From contig LVAV01000092.1 of the NCBI GenBank assembly GCA_001604185.1, forward strand, positions 1 to 64,000: DNA of 64,000 bases, read 5' to 3'. Below, one piece after another: positions 25,948 through 34,653 of the stretch (positions are counted from its first letter, which is position 1; every line of letters starts with the position of its first letter). Under the pieces are notes generated by a model. That model worked only from the letters and a program-made list of their open reading frames with translations, had not been told where the DNA came from and did no database searches. The DNA comes from Clostridiales bacterium Firm_16. GTDB taxonomy: Bacteria > Bacillota > Clostridia > Saccharofermentanales > Saccharofermentanaceae. Position numbers and translations under genes: made by a program.

Positions 25948-28200
25948 TCAGAGTACGGAATAGATGATCGTTCCGTCGTCGAAACGAGCCACTTCATTGA
26001 GGTTTGCGGCGAAGAACTCCGGATTATAGTATCCGTCTGTCTCCTCCGGACCATAGTATTCGTTACATGCGATGACATACTTGATGTTCATCTCGGCACA
26101 GTAACGACGGAATTCCTCCAGGTTACCGTTGGCACCGGTCAGGAGCCACTGGTAGTTGATCTGGCGGGTATATGTATCGTGACCTGCGGACCATGCGAAA
26201 TACGGCCATCCGTAATACACACGACGTCCGCTGAGGAAGAAGTCATTGGTGGACCACATCGGTGTCAGGAAGACATCGTCTTCATCCGTATTCTTCTCGA
26301 CCCAGTCTGCGATCGGTGCATCGGTATGCAGGGTCACATAACGCTCTTCTTCATGGTTATTGATGTTGTGGTAAACGTACCACTCGCTGATACCTGTAGC
26401 CGTAAGTCCGAACAGCAGGCACAGACAGACGACGGCGCTGAAGATCTGTACCGGAATAAAGGCTTTCTTCTTCAGTACCACTGCGCCATCCGGTGCATTC
26501 TTGCCGACACGCTCTCTGATGGAGATCGGCAGTGCCAGCAGATTGGCAAGTACACCTGCGATCAGGATATCGAACAGGATGAAGCTCAGCTGGATGAACT
26601 TATGGTTCGCCAGTACTTCGAGAGATACCTGGCAGTAGAAAGCGAAGATCAACGGGAAAGAGAACGGGATCAGAAGGATCGCACGGTACGGATTCTTCTT
26701 CTTAGCCAGTTCATAGACCAGAAGACCGAAGAACAGTACGGCCGGGATGATCACCGTCAGGAAGCCGATCTTATTGAGATAGCTGATGACGTCCGCACTA
26801 CGACCCAGTGCCTTACCGAGTCCCATGTCGTTTTTGCCTTCCAGTTCCGGCAATACGAAACCGAAGTAATACTTGAAAGAAGCCACGTTGGATGCACCGC
26901 CGGCGAAGAAACGGGCCTGCAGCACCGAAGATGCCACGGCCACTGCCGCAACAGCAGCATAACCCAGACGGAACTCCGAGAAGATCGCCATACCGAACAG
27001 AACCAGCAATGCCGTGATCAGGCAGGAACCATGGAAGAAAGGCATGCACAATGCGATCAGGCAGGCAAGGATCACGGAACCCCACGGACGAAGCGGATCC
27101 TTGTCACGGTTCATCCAGGCCTCACGGCTGCCGAAGAAACGCTTCATCTTCGCACTGAAACCTTCTGTACGGCTCAGGTGCAGGAACATTCTTCTGAAGT
27201 GCGGCAGGAACAGGAAGATCATGATGACCACGATGCCGATACCGACACAGAGGTGACGCTGGTTCGCGTATACATTGACCGCCCACAGGCCCCACTCATC
27301 GCGGATGGTATAGCCATACCACTCCGTAGATTTCTTCAAGGCTTCGATCACCTGGCTCCAGGAACCGCCCAAGGCATCCTTGAGTTCACTGGCCTGATGG
27401 AATACGTTCCATCCGCTTCGGAAAAGAACCAGCAACGGTGCGAAGAAATATGCGCCACGGCGTCCCGAAAGCAGGACAGCCAGTGTGCCGAGAAGTGTCA
27501 GCGTACTGAGCATGCAGACCAGAGACGGCAGGTTGATGGCCCATACCAGCGGAAGTCCCAGAGCCTCCATGTTACCTGTCAGGAAGTAGAACATGAAGTG
27601 GTACTGGATATTGTCTCCGGAGAAATGCGGATATTGTGTCGGGAAATTGGCGCCGACACCGAAACCGGACGTGATAGCCACGTGCGGAGAAAAGTCACTG
27701 AAAATCGAGTGTCCGAGATGGATCTCATTACCGGACTGGAAGCATGTGTAGAAGTATACGAAACTGATGGCGATAAGCACCAGAACCGTTGCCATAGAGT
27801 AGAACAGGATAGAGCCCGGCTTCTTGTTGAAGCGTGCCAGCTTGTTCAGGTCGGTTCCCGCCTTGATCTGTCGGAAATTGCGGATAAAGCAGCGCTGCCA
27901 GAACAGGCATCCCAGGTAGGTGAAGATACACATGGAGATAATGTCAGCCGGAAGAAGCGGAGCCGTATCTGCCGGGATATAGGGATAAAGCGCATAGGCC
28001 AGGAAATACGTAGTGAATGTCATCAGGACGATACCGATCAGAGTACCGGCCGGAATCAGGAACAACGACGTCGGCACCTTCTCAAGGATGCTTTGGTCCG
28101 AAGCCACTCCCACATAGAGTCTGCGGATATCCGGGATCAGGAGCCGGATCAGCTGCGTGCCGAAAAATACGGCCACGATCAGATATATAATAGCTAACAT
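25948..28200 (-). CDS. Large polytopic membrane protein, possibly GT-C-type glycosyltransferase
   Basis: A 750-residue protein with about 13-15 membrane helices and a large extracellular loop after the third or fourth (HLGHSIFSDFSPHVAI, then NFPTQYPHFSGDNIQYHF). A ~120-residue C-terminal extracellular domain follows (ADWVEKNTDEDDVFLTPMWST). An acidic first loop, many helices and a soluble C-terminal domain resemble GT-C sugar transferases, but I cannot assign a family. GGAGG 6 nt before the ATG at 28200 fixes the start over an earlier ATG at 28227. It is 11 nt upstream of the flavoprotein gene, probably in one transcript. Confidence 0.72.
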   Translation of the reverse strand: MLAIIYLIVAVFFGTQLIRLLIPDIRRLYVGVASDQSILEKVPTSLFLIPAGTLIGIVLMTFTTYFLAYALYPYIPADTAPLLPADIISMCIFTYLGCLFWQRCFIRNFRQIKAGTDLNKLARFNKKPGSILFYSMATVLVLIAISFVYFYTCFQSGNEIHLGHSIFSDFSPHVAITSGFGVGANFPTQYPHFSGDNIQYHFMFYFLTGNMEALGLPLVWAINLPSLVCMLSTLTLLGTLAVLLSGRRGAYFFAPLLVLFRSGWNVFHQASELKDALGGSWSQVIEALKKSTEWYGYTIRDEWGLWAVNVYANQRHLCVGIGIVVIMIFLFLPHFRRMFLHLSRTEGFSAKMKRFFGSREAWMNRDKDPLRPWGSVILACLIALCMPFFHGSCLITALLVLFGMAIFSEFRLGYAAVAAVAVASSVLQARFFAGGASNVASFKYYFGFVLPELEGKNDMGLGKALGRSADVISYLNKIGFLTVIIPAVLFFGLLVYELAKKKNPYRAILLIPFSFPLIFAFYCQVSLEVLANHKFIQLSFILFDILIAGVLANLLALPISIRERVGKNAPDGAVVLKKKAFIPVQIFSAVVCLCLLFGLTATGISEWYVYHNINNHEEERYVTLHTDAPIADWVEKNTDEDDVFLTPMWSTNDFFLSGRRVYYGWPYFAWSAGHDTYTRQINYQWLLTGANGNLEEFRRYCAEMNIKYVIACNEYYGPEETDGYYNPEFFAANLNEVARFDDGTIIYSVL

Positions 28201-28321
28201 AGTCAACCTCCACCTAGTTATACTCATCTATCATACCATTACAAATGCTTTGCGTCACCGATAAAATCCTACTCTTTCGTTACATTTGTCGAAAAACCTC
28301 TTCCATATGAAGTAAATCATG

Positions 28322-28327
28322 TATAAT
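28322..28327 (+). promoter_or_regulatory. -10 box before ddl
   Basis: A perfect TATAAT lies 38 nt before the ddl start codon. No recognisable -35 sits 16-18 bp upstream, so the promoter may need an activator. Confidence 0.45.
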
Positions 28328-28365
28328 CGTGGGGTATGGCAGATTAATATATGGAGGTCACACCC

Positions 28366-29412
28366 ATGAAAATAGTAGTTTTAGCAGGCGGAATCAGCCC
28401 GGAGCGCGATGTCTCCCTTTGTTCCGCAAGCCTTATTTCCAACGCCCTTCTCAGCAAAGGTCACGAAGTTGCCTTCGTGGATGTCTATACAGGACTTGAA
28501 GATACCACCGATCTCAAGAGTGCTTTTGCCACGAAAGAATCCGGCAAAACATACTCCTACAAGATTCCGGAGACGGAGCCGGATCTGGAGGCCCTGATCG
28601 CTTCCCACGGCGGCCGCCGCGAGCTCATCGGACCCGGTGTACTGGATCTGTGCCGCATGGCCGATGCCGTATTTATCGGATGCCACGGCGGAATGGGCGA
28701 GAACGGACGTCTTCAGGCTGTACTGGACTGTATCGATGTTCCTTACACCGGTTCCGGTTACCTGGGCTGCGCCCTGGCTATGGACAAGCACTTAAGCAAG
28801 ACGCTTCTGACACACTTCAATATCCCCACCGCCGAGTGGGTGCTCTTCGATCCTTCGAAGGATTCCATCGACACCATCCGCGAGAAGCTGGGCTTCCCTT
28901 GCGTCGTTAAGCCCATCGGCTGCGGTTCCAGCTGCGGTGTCTCCATCGTTCATGACGAGTCCGAGTGGAATGCCGCGATCGATTATTCTACGAAGTACGA
29001 GAATGTATGCCTTGTGGAGAAGATGGTCCATGGCCGTGAATTCTCCATCGGCGTTCTGGACGGCGAGGCGCTGCCCATCATTGAGATCCGTCCGAAGCAG
29101 GGCTTCTACGATTACAAGAATAAGTACCAGGCAGACGCCACCGAGGAGATCTGCCCTGCCCCGCTCTCTGCTGAGAAAACAAAAGAAGCACAGGGTCTGG
29201 CCGTGGCCGTTCACCGTGCTCTGGGTCTGGGTAACTACTCCCGTGTGGACTTTATCCTTTCCGAAGAAGACGATAAGTTCTACTGTCTGGAAGCCAACAA
29301 CCTGCCGGGTATGACACCGAACAGCCTGATTCCTCAGGAAGCTCGTGCCGCCGGCATCGAATACGAAGATCTCTGCGAGAAGCTGGTGCTCTCCGCATCG
29401 AAGAAAGTCTGA
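28366..29412 (+). CDS. ddl: D-alanine-D-alanine ligase
   Basis: ATP-grasp enzyme that joins two D-alanines for peptidoglycan. The 348-residue protein has the N-terminal VVLAGGISPERDVSL, the omega-loop motif FYDYKNKY, characteristic of D-Ala-D-Ala rather than D-Ala-D-lactate ligases, and the metal site CLEANNLPGMTPNSL. GGAGGT lies 7 nt before the ATG at 28366. It carries the ~35-residue insertion after the first strand that is seen in many Clostridia. It stands alone, convergent with the redox operon, with no hairpin terminator in the 15-nt gap. Confidence 0.96.
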   Translation: MKIVVLAGGISPERDVSLCSASLISNALLSKGHEVAFVDVYTGLEDTTDLKSAFATKESGKTYSYKIPETEPDLEALIASHGGRRELIGPGVLDLCRMADAVFIGCHGGMGENGRLQAVLDCIDVPYTGSGYLGCALAMDKHLSKTLLTHFNIPTAEWVLFDPSKDSIDTIREKLGFPCVVKPIGCGSSCGVSIVHDESEWNAAIDYSTKYENVCLVEKMVHGREFSIGVLDGEALPIIEIRPKQGFYDYKNKYQADATEEICPAPLSAEKTKEAQGLAVAVHRALGLGNYSRVDFILSEEDDKFYCLEANNLPGMTPNSLIPQEARAAGIEYEDLCEKLVLSASKKV

Positions 29413-29427
29413 TCTTCGTTTTCAATC

Positions 29428-30330
29428 TCAGTTTTTAATGGAATTTTCAAGATCCGGCTCTGCCTTCTGCGCAGACGGATCTTCTTTTTTCGGAGAGCGG
29501 AAGCCCTGGTACAGTGCGCTCTTAGGGCACGCCCGCACACAGTCTCCGCAACGGATACACTCCATGCTGTTGGGTTTTCTTGTGGGATCCACATTCATCT
29601 TACAGGCCTTGGCACAAGCCCCGCAGTGCACACATTTTTCCGCGTCAAAAAACAGGCGGAACACAGCGAACCGGTTGAAGAATCCGTAGATCGCTCCAAG
29701 TGGACAGAGGTATTTGCAGAAGGGGCGATACACGATAAGAGATGTGGTCACCACGATCCCCAGCACCACCAGTTTCCAGTCGAAGAGTGCCCCCAGCTGC
29801 TGCCGAAGCTGGCTGTCTTTGAAGGCCAGCATGATGCCGGACATGGTACCGGACGGGCAGACATATTTACAGAATGTCGGCGTCAGCGGGATACATAGCG
29901 GCAGGATGATCACCAGTACCGCCAGCACCGCATACTTAAGGTACCTAAGGAAACGGTCCACCTTAAACTGGTTTTTCTTATAGAAAGGAATGCAATACAG
30001 AAGATCCTGGATCAGACCGAAAGGACACAGAAATCCGCATATGGCCCGGCCCAGAAGTGCGCCGAAAAACAGAAGCAGTCCGACAACATAGTAGGGAAAA
30101 CGGAACTTCATCCCGCCCAGGAAATTCTGAAGCGAGCCGATGGGACACGCGCCCACCGCACCCGGACAGGAATAGCAATTCAGTCCGGGTACACAGACTT
30201 TCTTCGTCGGGCCTTTGTAGATCTTCCCCGTCAGGAAACCCTTCAGATTGGCATTCTGAAGAAGTGCCGCCACAGCCTGGATCGCAAGTCTTCTCTTTCC
30301 TGTACTTTTCTTCTTATCCAAGGCCCACAC
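29428..30330 (-). CDS. Membrane-bound 4Fe-4S polyferredoxin (NapH/NosR C-terminal type)
   Basis: An electron carrier of 300 residues with about five membrane helices. Two CP motifs lie on membrane loops (GFLCPFG and KYLCPLG), a third similar one is KYVCPSG, and an N-terminal cluster reads NCYSCPGAVGACP. The C-terminus has two classic ferredoxin motifs (CVHCGACAKACK and CIRCGDCVRACP). The start is a GTG with GGAG close upstream, and it overlaps the CXXC micro-protein gene by 17 nt. Context suggests it moves electrons across the membrane to the redox lipoprotein encoded upstream. Confidence 0.88.
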   Translation of the reverse strand: MWALDKKKSTGKRRLAIQAVAALLQNANLKGFLTGKIYKGPTKKVCVPGLNCYSCPGAVGACPIGSLQNFLGGMKFRFPYYVVGLLLFFGALLGRAICGFLCPFGLIQDLLYCIPFYKKNQFKVDRFLRYLKYAVLAVLVIILPLCIPLTPTFCKYVCPSGTMSGIMLAFKDSQLRQQLGALFDWKLVVLGIVVTTSLIVYRPFCKYLCPLGAIYGFFNRFAVFRLFFDAEKCVHCGACAKACKMNVDPTRKPNSMECIRCGDCVRACPKSALYQGFRSPKKEDPSAQKAEPDLENSIKN

Positions 30331-30463
30331 ACTCCATACAGATCCGCGCTGCCTTGCTCAACACATTGGCCGCCTGTCCTTTATAAAGGCCGACTGCCAC
30401 AAGCGCAATGGCACACACCAGAAGAATCAATGCGATCTTGTTTCTTTTCCAGAAATCCTTCAT
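30314..30463 (-). CDS. CD1871A-type CXXC motif micro-protein
   Basis: This 49-residue reading frame has a short basic N-terminus (MKDFWKRNK), one membrane helix (about 9-26) and a C-terminal RICMECVGLG holding the CXXC pair. This matches the small CXXC proteins often found beside polyferredoxins and TlpA-like proteins in Clostridia. It lies 17 nt downstream of the TlpA-like gene and overlaps the polyferredoxin gene, so the three form one operon. A thiol relay between the two is inferred. Confidence 0.85.
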   Translation of the reverse strand: MKDFWKRNKIALILLVCAIALVAVGLYKGQAANVLSKAARICMECVGLG

Positions 30464-30480
30464 GGCGCGTGCACACTCTC

Positions 30481-31410
30481 TTATTTATTCTTCAGATCCG
30501 CTTCGAAAATAAGACGATCGATGATTTCCTGCCATGCATAGAAATTACGCGAGCCAATGACACACTTCTCCCCATCAGGCAGTGTAAGTACATTTCCGTT
30601 TGAATCAATGAATACCGAAGTCGGAACATACTCTGTGATCAAGCTCCGGAAAGCGGACGTATAGTGCAGGATCGGATATCTTACACCGGTCGCATCCAGT
30701 GTGTCATCCAGTTCCTCTTCCATACTGGTATCAGAATAGACACCGAGGATCTGGAAATCTGATTTGAGGTATGTATCGCAGAGTTTCTGCAGGTCCGGCA
30801 TCTCATTTACACACGGTCCGCACCACGGCTCGAAGAAGTTGATCATGGTAACCTTGGACTGATTGAAGATCTGATCCGAATACAATCTGCCATCTCTGTC
30901 AGTAGTAGAGAACTGAATTTCGCCACGTACCCATTCTGTCGTTTCAGAAGTGGTTTCTTTGGTCGTAGTTTCTTCCGTAGTCGTCTCTTCTGTGGTGGTT
31001 TCCTCAGTCGTCGTTTCCTCGGTAGTGGTCTCTTCCGGCGTGGTGGTCGCTTCAGTCGTAGTCTCCACTGTGGTGGTTTCCACTGTCGTCTCTACCGTTG
31101 TCTCTTTCGTAGTCTCAGTCGTTTCTTTCTTCGTTGTCTCCTTAGAAGTTTCCTTGGTGGTCTCCTCGGTGGTAGTTGTCTCCTCCGAAGTGGTGGTTTC
31201 TTCCGTAGTCGTAGTTTCTTCGGTCGTGGTCGTCTCTTCTGTTGTAGTTTCAGAAGTCTCCGAAGTCGTCGTCTCCTCAGTCGTAGTTGTGGCAGAAGTC
31301 GTCTGGGAAGTTTCCTTGGAAGTCTCTGTTTCTTTCTTATCCGCGCAGGCATTCAAAGCCACAGCCATCGCCATAAGCAGGCTGATCAATCCAATTGTTT
31401 TTCTTTTCAT
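30481..31410 (-). CDS. TlpA-like thioredoxin lipoprotein with a very long Thr/Glu linker
   Basis: An extracytoplasmic thiol-disulfide protein of 309 residues. A lipobox (LNAC, Cys23) tethers it to the membrane. A ~135-residue linker made almost only of Thr, Glu, Ser and a few Lys or Val follows. The C-terminal ~140 residues form a TlpA/ResA-type thioredoxin fold with the active site WCGPC and a cis-proline loop (YVPTSVF). The ATG at 31410 has AAGGAT 9 nt upstream; an earlier ATG at 31419 abuts it. It probably receives electrons through the CXXC micro-protein and the polyferredoxin. Confidence 0.9.
   Translation of the reverse strand: MKRKTIGLISLLMAMAVALNACADKKETETSKETSQTTSATTTTEETTTSETSETTTEETTTTEETTTTEETTTSEETTTTEETTKETSKETTKKETTETTKETTVETTVETTTVETTTEATTTPEETTTEETTTEETTTEETTTEETTTKETTSETTEWVRGEIQFSTTDRDGRLYSDQIFNQSKVTMINFFEPWCGPCVNEMPDLQKLCDTYLKSDFQILGVYSDTSMEEELDDTLDATGVRYPILHYTSAFRSLITEYVPTSVFIDSNGNVLTLPDGEKCVIGSRNFYAWQEIIDRLIFEADLKNK
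30955..31330 (-). repeat. Low-complexity TTEETTT-coding repeat
   Basis: About 375 bp encode a degenerate run of TEE/TTT/TSE units. The repeat is imperfect at the DNA level because synonymous codons vary (ACT, ACC, ACA, ACG all occur), so selection seems to act on the protein composition. It forms the stalk of the TlpA-like lipoprotein. Confidence 0.85.
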
Positions 31411-31524
31411 TTTTCTCATCCTTGATCTTTTTTCTGTCTATAATATACCCATCTGAGAAAGATGTCACCTGTTTCCTTCTTTTCTCAAAGGCAAAAATAT
31501 CCCGCACAGGGGGAGCAGACAATA

Positions 31525-33816
31525 TCAATCTTTATCCCGGGAAGAATTCTTGAGGAAACGTTCCACTTCTTCCAGCGGCATCGGTTTAGCGAACAGATAG
31601 CCCTGGAAAAGCTTACAGCCCATCTCGCAGAGCATATCCAGCTGATGCTGCGTTTCCACGCCTTCTGTAAGAGAGGCAATGCCCAGGTCGTCAGACAGGT
31701 TCATGATGTTCTGCAGGATCCGTCTTGCTTTCTCGTCATCCTTGGCACGGTTAAGGAACCGCATGTCGATCTTCAGTACGTCTACCGGCATATCCTTGAG
31801 AAGGTTCAGTGAAGAGTAACCGGAACCGAAGTCATCCATCTCGATCACAAATCCCAGTTCCTTGAGACTGTTGAGTTTCTTCATGCGGTTATCGATATCG
31901 TTCATCATGACCGTCTCCGTGATCTCGATACGAAGTCTGGCCGGATCGATATTGAATTCTTTGGCAAGATTTCTGATCTCGGTGGTAACATCCATGAAGT
32001 AGAAATCCTTCGGAGAGATATTGACGGAGATAAACAGGTCCTTATTCTCCTCGCCCCATCCGGAGATGATCTCGCAGGCACAACGCCACATGTATTTATC
32101 CACTTCGACGATCATGCCGTTACGCTCGAATACAGGGATAAACTTGGCCGGCGACAGGAACCCGTCCTTCGGGTGGATCCATCTGGCCAGGGCTTCCAGA
32201 CCTACGACCTTACCTTTTATATCTACGATCGGCTGCAGGAACGGCTGGATCTCACGCTTAGCAATGGCATCAGGAAGTTCTGCAGAGATCTTCTTGGCCC
32301 AGAGCACTTCATTTCTGAGGTCCTCATCGTAGTAGGAAACATGGATCTGGTATTCTTCCTTGATATCACTCAGTGCCATGTGGGCACGGTCAAACATAGT
32401 CGATACATCCATATCCGTTTTACGGACTTCATAGATGCCCAGATGGATCAGAAGATTGTGTTCCACGGATCCGTCATTGATCACGAACTGGGAAAGTTTC
32501 TCTTCTACCTTATCTTCATTGAAGTCGGATACCGGCATCAGGACACCGAAAGTATCGCCGCCAAGGCGTCCGAACACACCTTCCTGCGGCACGAATTCCT
32601 TCAGCCATTTTGCCACGCTCTTCAGAGCAAAGTCACCGAATGCGTGACCGAATACATCATTTACCAGTCGGAAATCCATCAGGTCAACAAAGATCACGCA
32701 GTACTGCTCATCCGGATTTGCCTTCAGGATATCCCGGATGCAGTCGTACAGATACTCCTTGTTGTAAAGTAAGGTAAGCGGGTCATGCGTTGCGTTGAAA
32801 CGCTGACGCTGCAACTCCTTCTGTTCATTGGTAACATCGTGGACGATCAAGAAAGAACCCATCTTTTTCTTCTTTTCATCGGTCAGCGTATTCTTCCTGA
32901 ATACGTAGTATCGGACTTCGGTCCCTGAATTCAGCGTTCTTGTATCGGCCCATACATCTTTCTCATGGATATCGGCTTCTCCGAATTTGGAGATCAGAAG
33001 CTCGCCGGCCTGATCGAATTGCTGGTTCTTGATATCGACAAGAGCAATGCCGGACTCGTTGGCCCAGATACATTTCCCATATAAGTCGTACAGGAACAGC
33101 CCATCCGAGATATCCGACGCCATGCTTGCCAGCATCCGGTCAAGAAGGGACAATGGCCGGTACTGCAAGGTGAAATAGAATATCAGAAGTCCGAAGATAC
33201 CATAACCTGCCATGGACCGGTCGATCGGTGTTCTCGAGAAAATATAGTAGGTCTGAAGACCACCGGTGACCAGCATGGTGGCCAGTATCACGAAATATCT
33301 TTCCAGATAGATCCTAGGAGAACGGACGATTTTCACGATGAATATCATAATGACCACGAAGAATACCGAGTAGTCGATAACGCGGTGCAAAGTCTGGCCC
33401 CAGTAAGGAACCAGGCGATAGTAGTTAAAACCGTCCACCAGAATAGCCTCGGTCGAGAATGCATGACCGAATACCGTATTCAGCAGGAGCTGGATGATGT
33501 CCAGACCGAAGATCGCATAGACGGAATAGCGGATGATCTTTCTCGGCCACCTGATCACACAGTAATCGCAGGTAAACCGCAGAAGCAGGGAGAGCACAAG
33601 GTCCATACCGATGAAATAGATATAACATCCGATGGTCGCAACAGTCTGGTTGCCGGATAGGATAATGAGAAGATTTCCTAACACAGGCGGAATCAGAAGA
33701 CCTACCAGCACAGACACGGTCTTACCGATCTTCCGGTAGGATTTTCTGGCCATGCATACGCAGATTCCTAAAGCCAGACTCAGCAATATGTATATTACCG
33801 CAAATGCTATTCTCAT
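31525..33816 (-). CDS. Membrane GGDEF-EAL cyclic-di-GMP protein, probable phosphodiesterase
   Basis: A 763-residue signalling protein: about seven N-terminal membrane helices (1-218), a PAS-like domain (~235-330), a GGDEF domain (~335-500) and an EAL domain (~505-755). The cyclase signature reads GGDTF (419-423) rather than GG[D/E]EF, so synthesis is probably lost. The EAL side is complete: EALAR (541-545), the N of VNIS, EITET, DDFGSGYSS, KID and EGVE. I predict cyclic-di-GMP hydrolysis controlled by the membrane domain, with GGDEF perhaps a GTP sensor. Confidence 0.9.
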   Translation of the reverse strand: MRIAFAVIYILLSLALGICVCMARKSYRKIGKTVSVLVGLLIPPVLGNLLIILSGNQTVATIGCYIYFIGMDLVLSLLLRFTCDYCVIRWPRKIIRYSVYAIFGLDIIQLLLNTVFGHAFSTEAILVDGFNYYRLVPYWGQTLHRVIDYSVFFVVIMIFIVKIVRSPRIYLERYFVILATMLVTGGLQTYYIFSRTPIDRSMAGYGIFGLLIFYFTLQYRPLSLLDRMLASMASDISDGLFLYDLYGKCIWANESGIALVDIKNQQFDQAGELLISKFGEADIHEKDVWADTRTLNSGTEVRYYVFRKNTLTDEKKKKMGSFLIVHDVTNEQKELQRQRFNATHDPLTLLYNKEYLYDCIRDILKANPDEQYCVIFVDLMDFRLVNDVFGHAFGDFALKSVAKWLKEFVPQEGVFGRLGGDTFGVLMPVSDFNEDKVEEKLSQFVINDGSVEHNLLIHLGIYEVRKTDMDVSTMFDRAHMALSDIKEEYQIHVSYYDEDLRNEVLWAKKISAELPDAIAKREIQPFLQPIVDIKGKVVGLEALARWIHPKDGFLSPAKFIPVFERNGMIVEVDKYMWRCACEIISGWGEENKDLFISVNISPKDFYFMDVTTEIRNLAKEFNIDPARLRIEITETVMMNDIDNRMKKLNSLKELGFVIEMDDFGSGYSSLNLLKDMPVDVLKIDMRFLNRAKDDEKARRILQNIMNLSDDLGIASLTEGVETQHQLDMLCEMGCKLFQGYLFAKPMPLEEVERFLKNSSRDKD

Positions 33817-33966
33817 ATCTATCTCTTTTGCTCCCCTCTTGCTTGGATAGACAGCCCCATGAGAACATTATAAAAAGCATTCTGTTCGAAAGAGTAGATA
33901 CTGTATGAATAAACTATTAATTTTATTAGACAATCTGTGATCTATCGCATCTTATGCATGGACCGG

Positions 33967-34515
33967 TCATCTCTTTTTGCCCAGTCGTAGGAAAAAATCG
34001 TGCATTTCTTCCGGCGTTTTTTCTTCATGTTGAAGCAGCCACTGACGAGTGATGAAATAGATGGACCATCCCAGACTGTCATAGACCATCTCGCGCTCCG
34101 TCTCATCCCTCAGTTCCAGGTCCATGTGTTCCTTGAGTACATCGTCCACGATCCACGTAAACATACTTGTGGCTGAGTATCCGAAATGCGCGTCCACCTC
34201 TGTCAGGAAAAGAACTTTCAATTTATCTTTCTCGGAGTATATGTATTTCAGGACATCCAGTTTTCGGTCTTCCTTCGGTTTCGTCTCATCCTTCAGGAAG
34301 AGTGTTTTCACTTTCTCTGCATGTCTCATTCCGAACTCAAGAAGAATGTCTCGTGGCTCAGTATAGTGATTGTAGAAAGTGGTACGGTTGACCCCCGCCT
34401 CCCGGCAAAGCTCACTTACCGTGATTTTATCGATCGTTTTCTTCTGCAGGCATCGGAAAAGCCCTTCCTGCAGCATCTTCTTTGACATCAACACACGCAT
34501 ATTCTGGTCGTTCAT
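33967..34515 (-). CDS. TetR-family transcriptional regulator
   Basis: A 182-residue regulator with the N-terminal helix-turn-helix (KITVSELCREAGVNRTTFYNHY, residues ~30-52) and a ligand-binding C-terminal half of the TetR_C type. GGGAG lies 6 nt before the ATG at 34515. The upstream region has a repeated ATATGTCGTT operator overlapping its own -10, which suggests autoregulation. Divergent from it is a promoter for a short untranslated RNA that the same operator could control. The ligand is unknown. Confidence 0.88.
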   Translation of the reverse strand: MNDQNMRVLMSKKMLQEGLFRCLQKKTIDKITVSELCREAGVNRTTFYNHYTEPRDILLEFGMRHAEKVKTLFLKDETKPKEDRKLDVLKYIYSEKDKLKVLFLTEVDAHFGYSATSMFTWIVDDVLKEHMDLELRDETEREMVYDSLGWSIYFITRQWLLQHEEKTPEEMHDFFLRLGKKR

Positions 34516-34577
34516 AATACACTCCCGCTTCATCGAAATCCGAAAAACACCGAAACTAAAAAAAACAACAGATTCGG

Positions 34578-34608
34578 ACGATATGTCGTTCTTACAACAT
34601 ATGTCGTT
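34578..34608. promoter_or_regulatory. Candidate TetR operator with two ATATGTCGTT repeats
   Basis: ATATGTCGTT occurs at 34581-34590 and again at 34599-34608, 18 bp apart. Each sits in a partly palindromic block (ACGATATGTCGT and ACAACATATGTCGT). The second copy covers the predicted tetR -10. Position and symmetry fit a self-regulating TetR protein binding as two dimers. Confidence 0.6.
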
Positions 34609-34624
34609 ATACTGCTGATTGTAA
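34596..34624 (-). promoter_or_regulatory. Candidate tetR promoter
   Basis: Leftward: TTACAA (34619-34624), a 17-bp spacer and TATGTT (34596-34601). The -35 hexamer is the reverse complement of the TTGTAA used by the divergent promoter, so the two promoters share it. Confidence 0.5.
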
Positions 34625-34647
34625 CTTCAACACCTGTCGATTACAAT
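34619..34647 (+). promoter_or_regulatory. Promoter of the candidate small RNA
   Basis: TTGTAA (34619-34624), a 17-bp spacer and TACAAT (34642-34647) on the plus strand. No plus-strand gene follows, but a perfect intrinsic terminator stands 40-80 bp downstream. Confidence 0.65.
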
Positions 34648-34653
34648 GATTTT

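Noticed and set aside
26179..28197. A 672-codon plus-strand frame opposite the large membrane protein
   Set aside because: Composition is strongly charged and Gln/Asp-rich, as expected for the antisense of hydrophobic codons. No ribosome site.
30955..31330. Repeat array that might be a CRISPR or minisatellite
   Set aside because: The repeats have no spacers and are an in-frame Thr/Glu stalk of a secreted protein.
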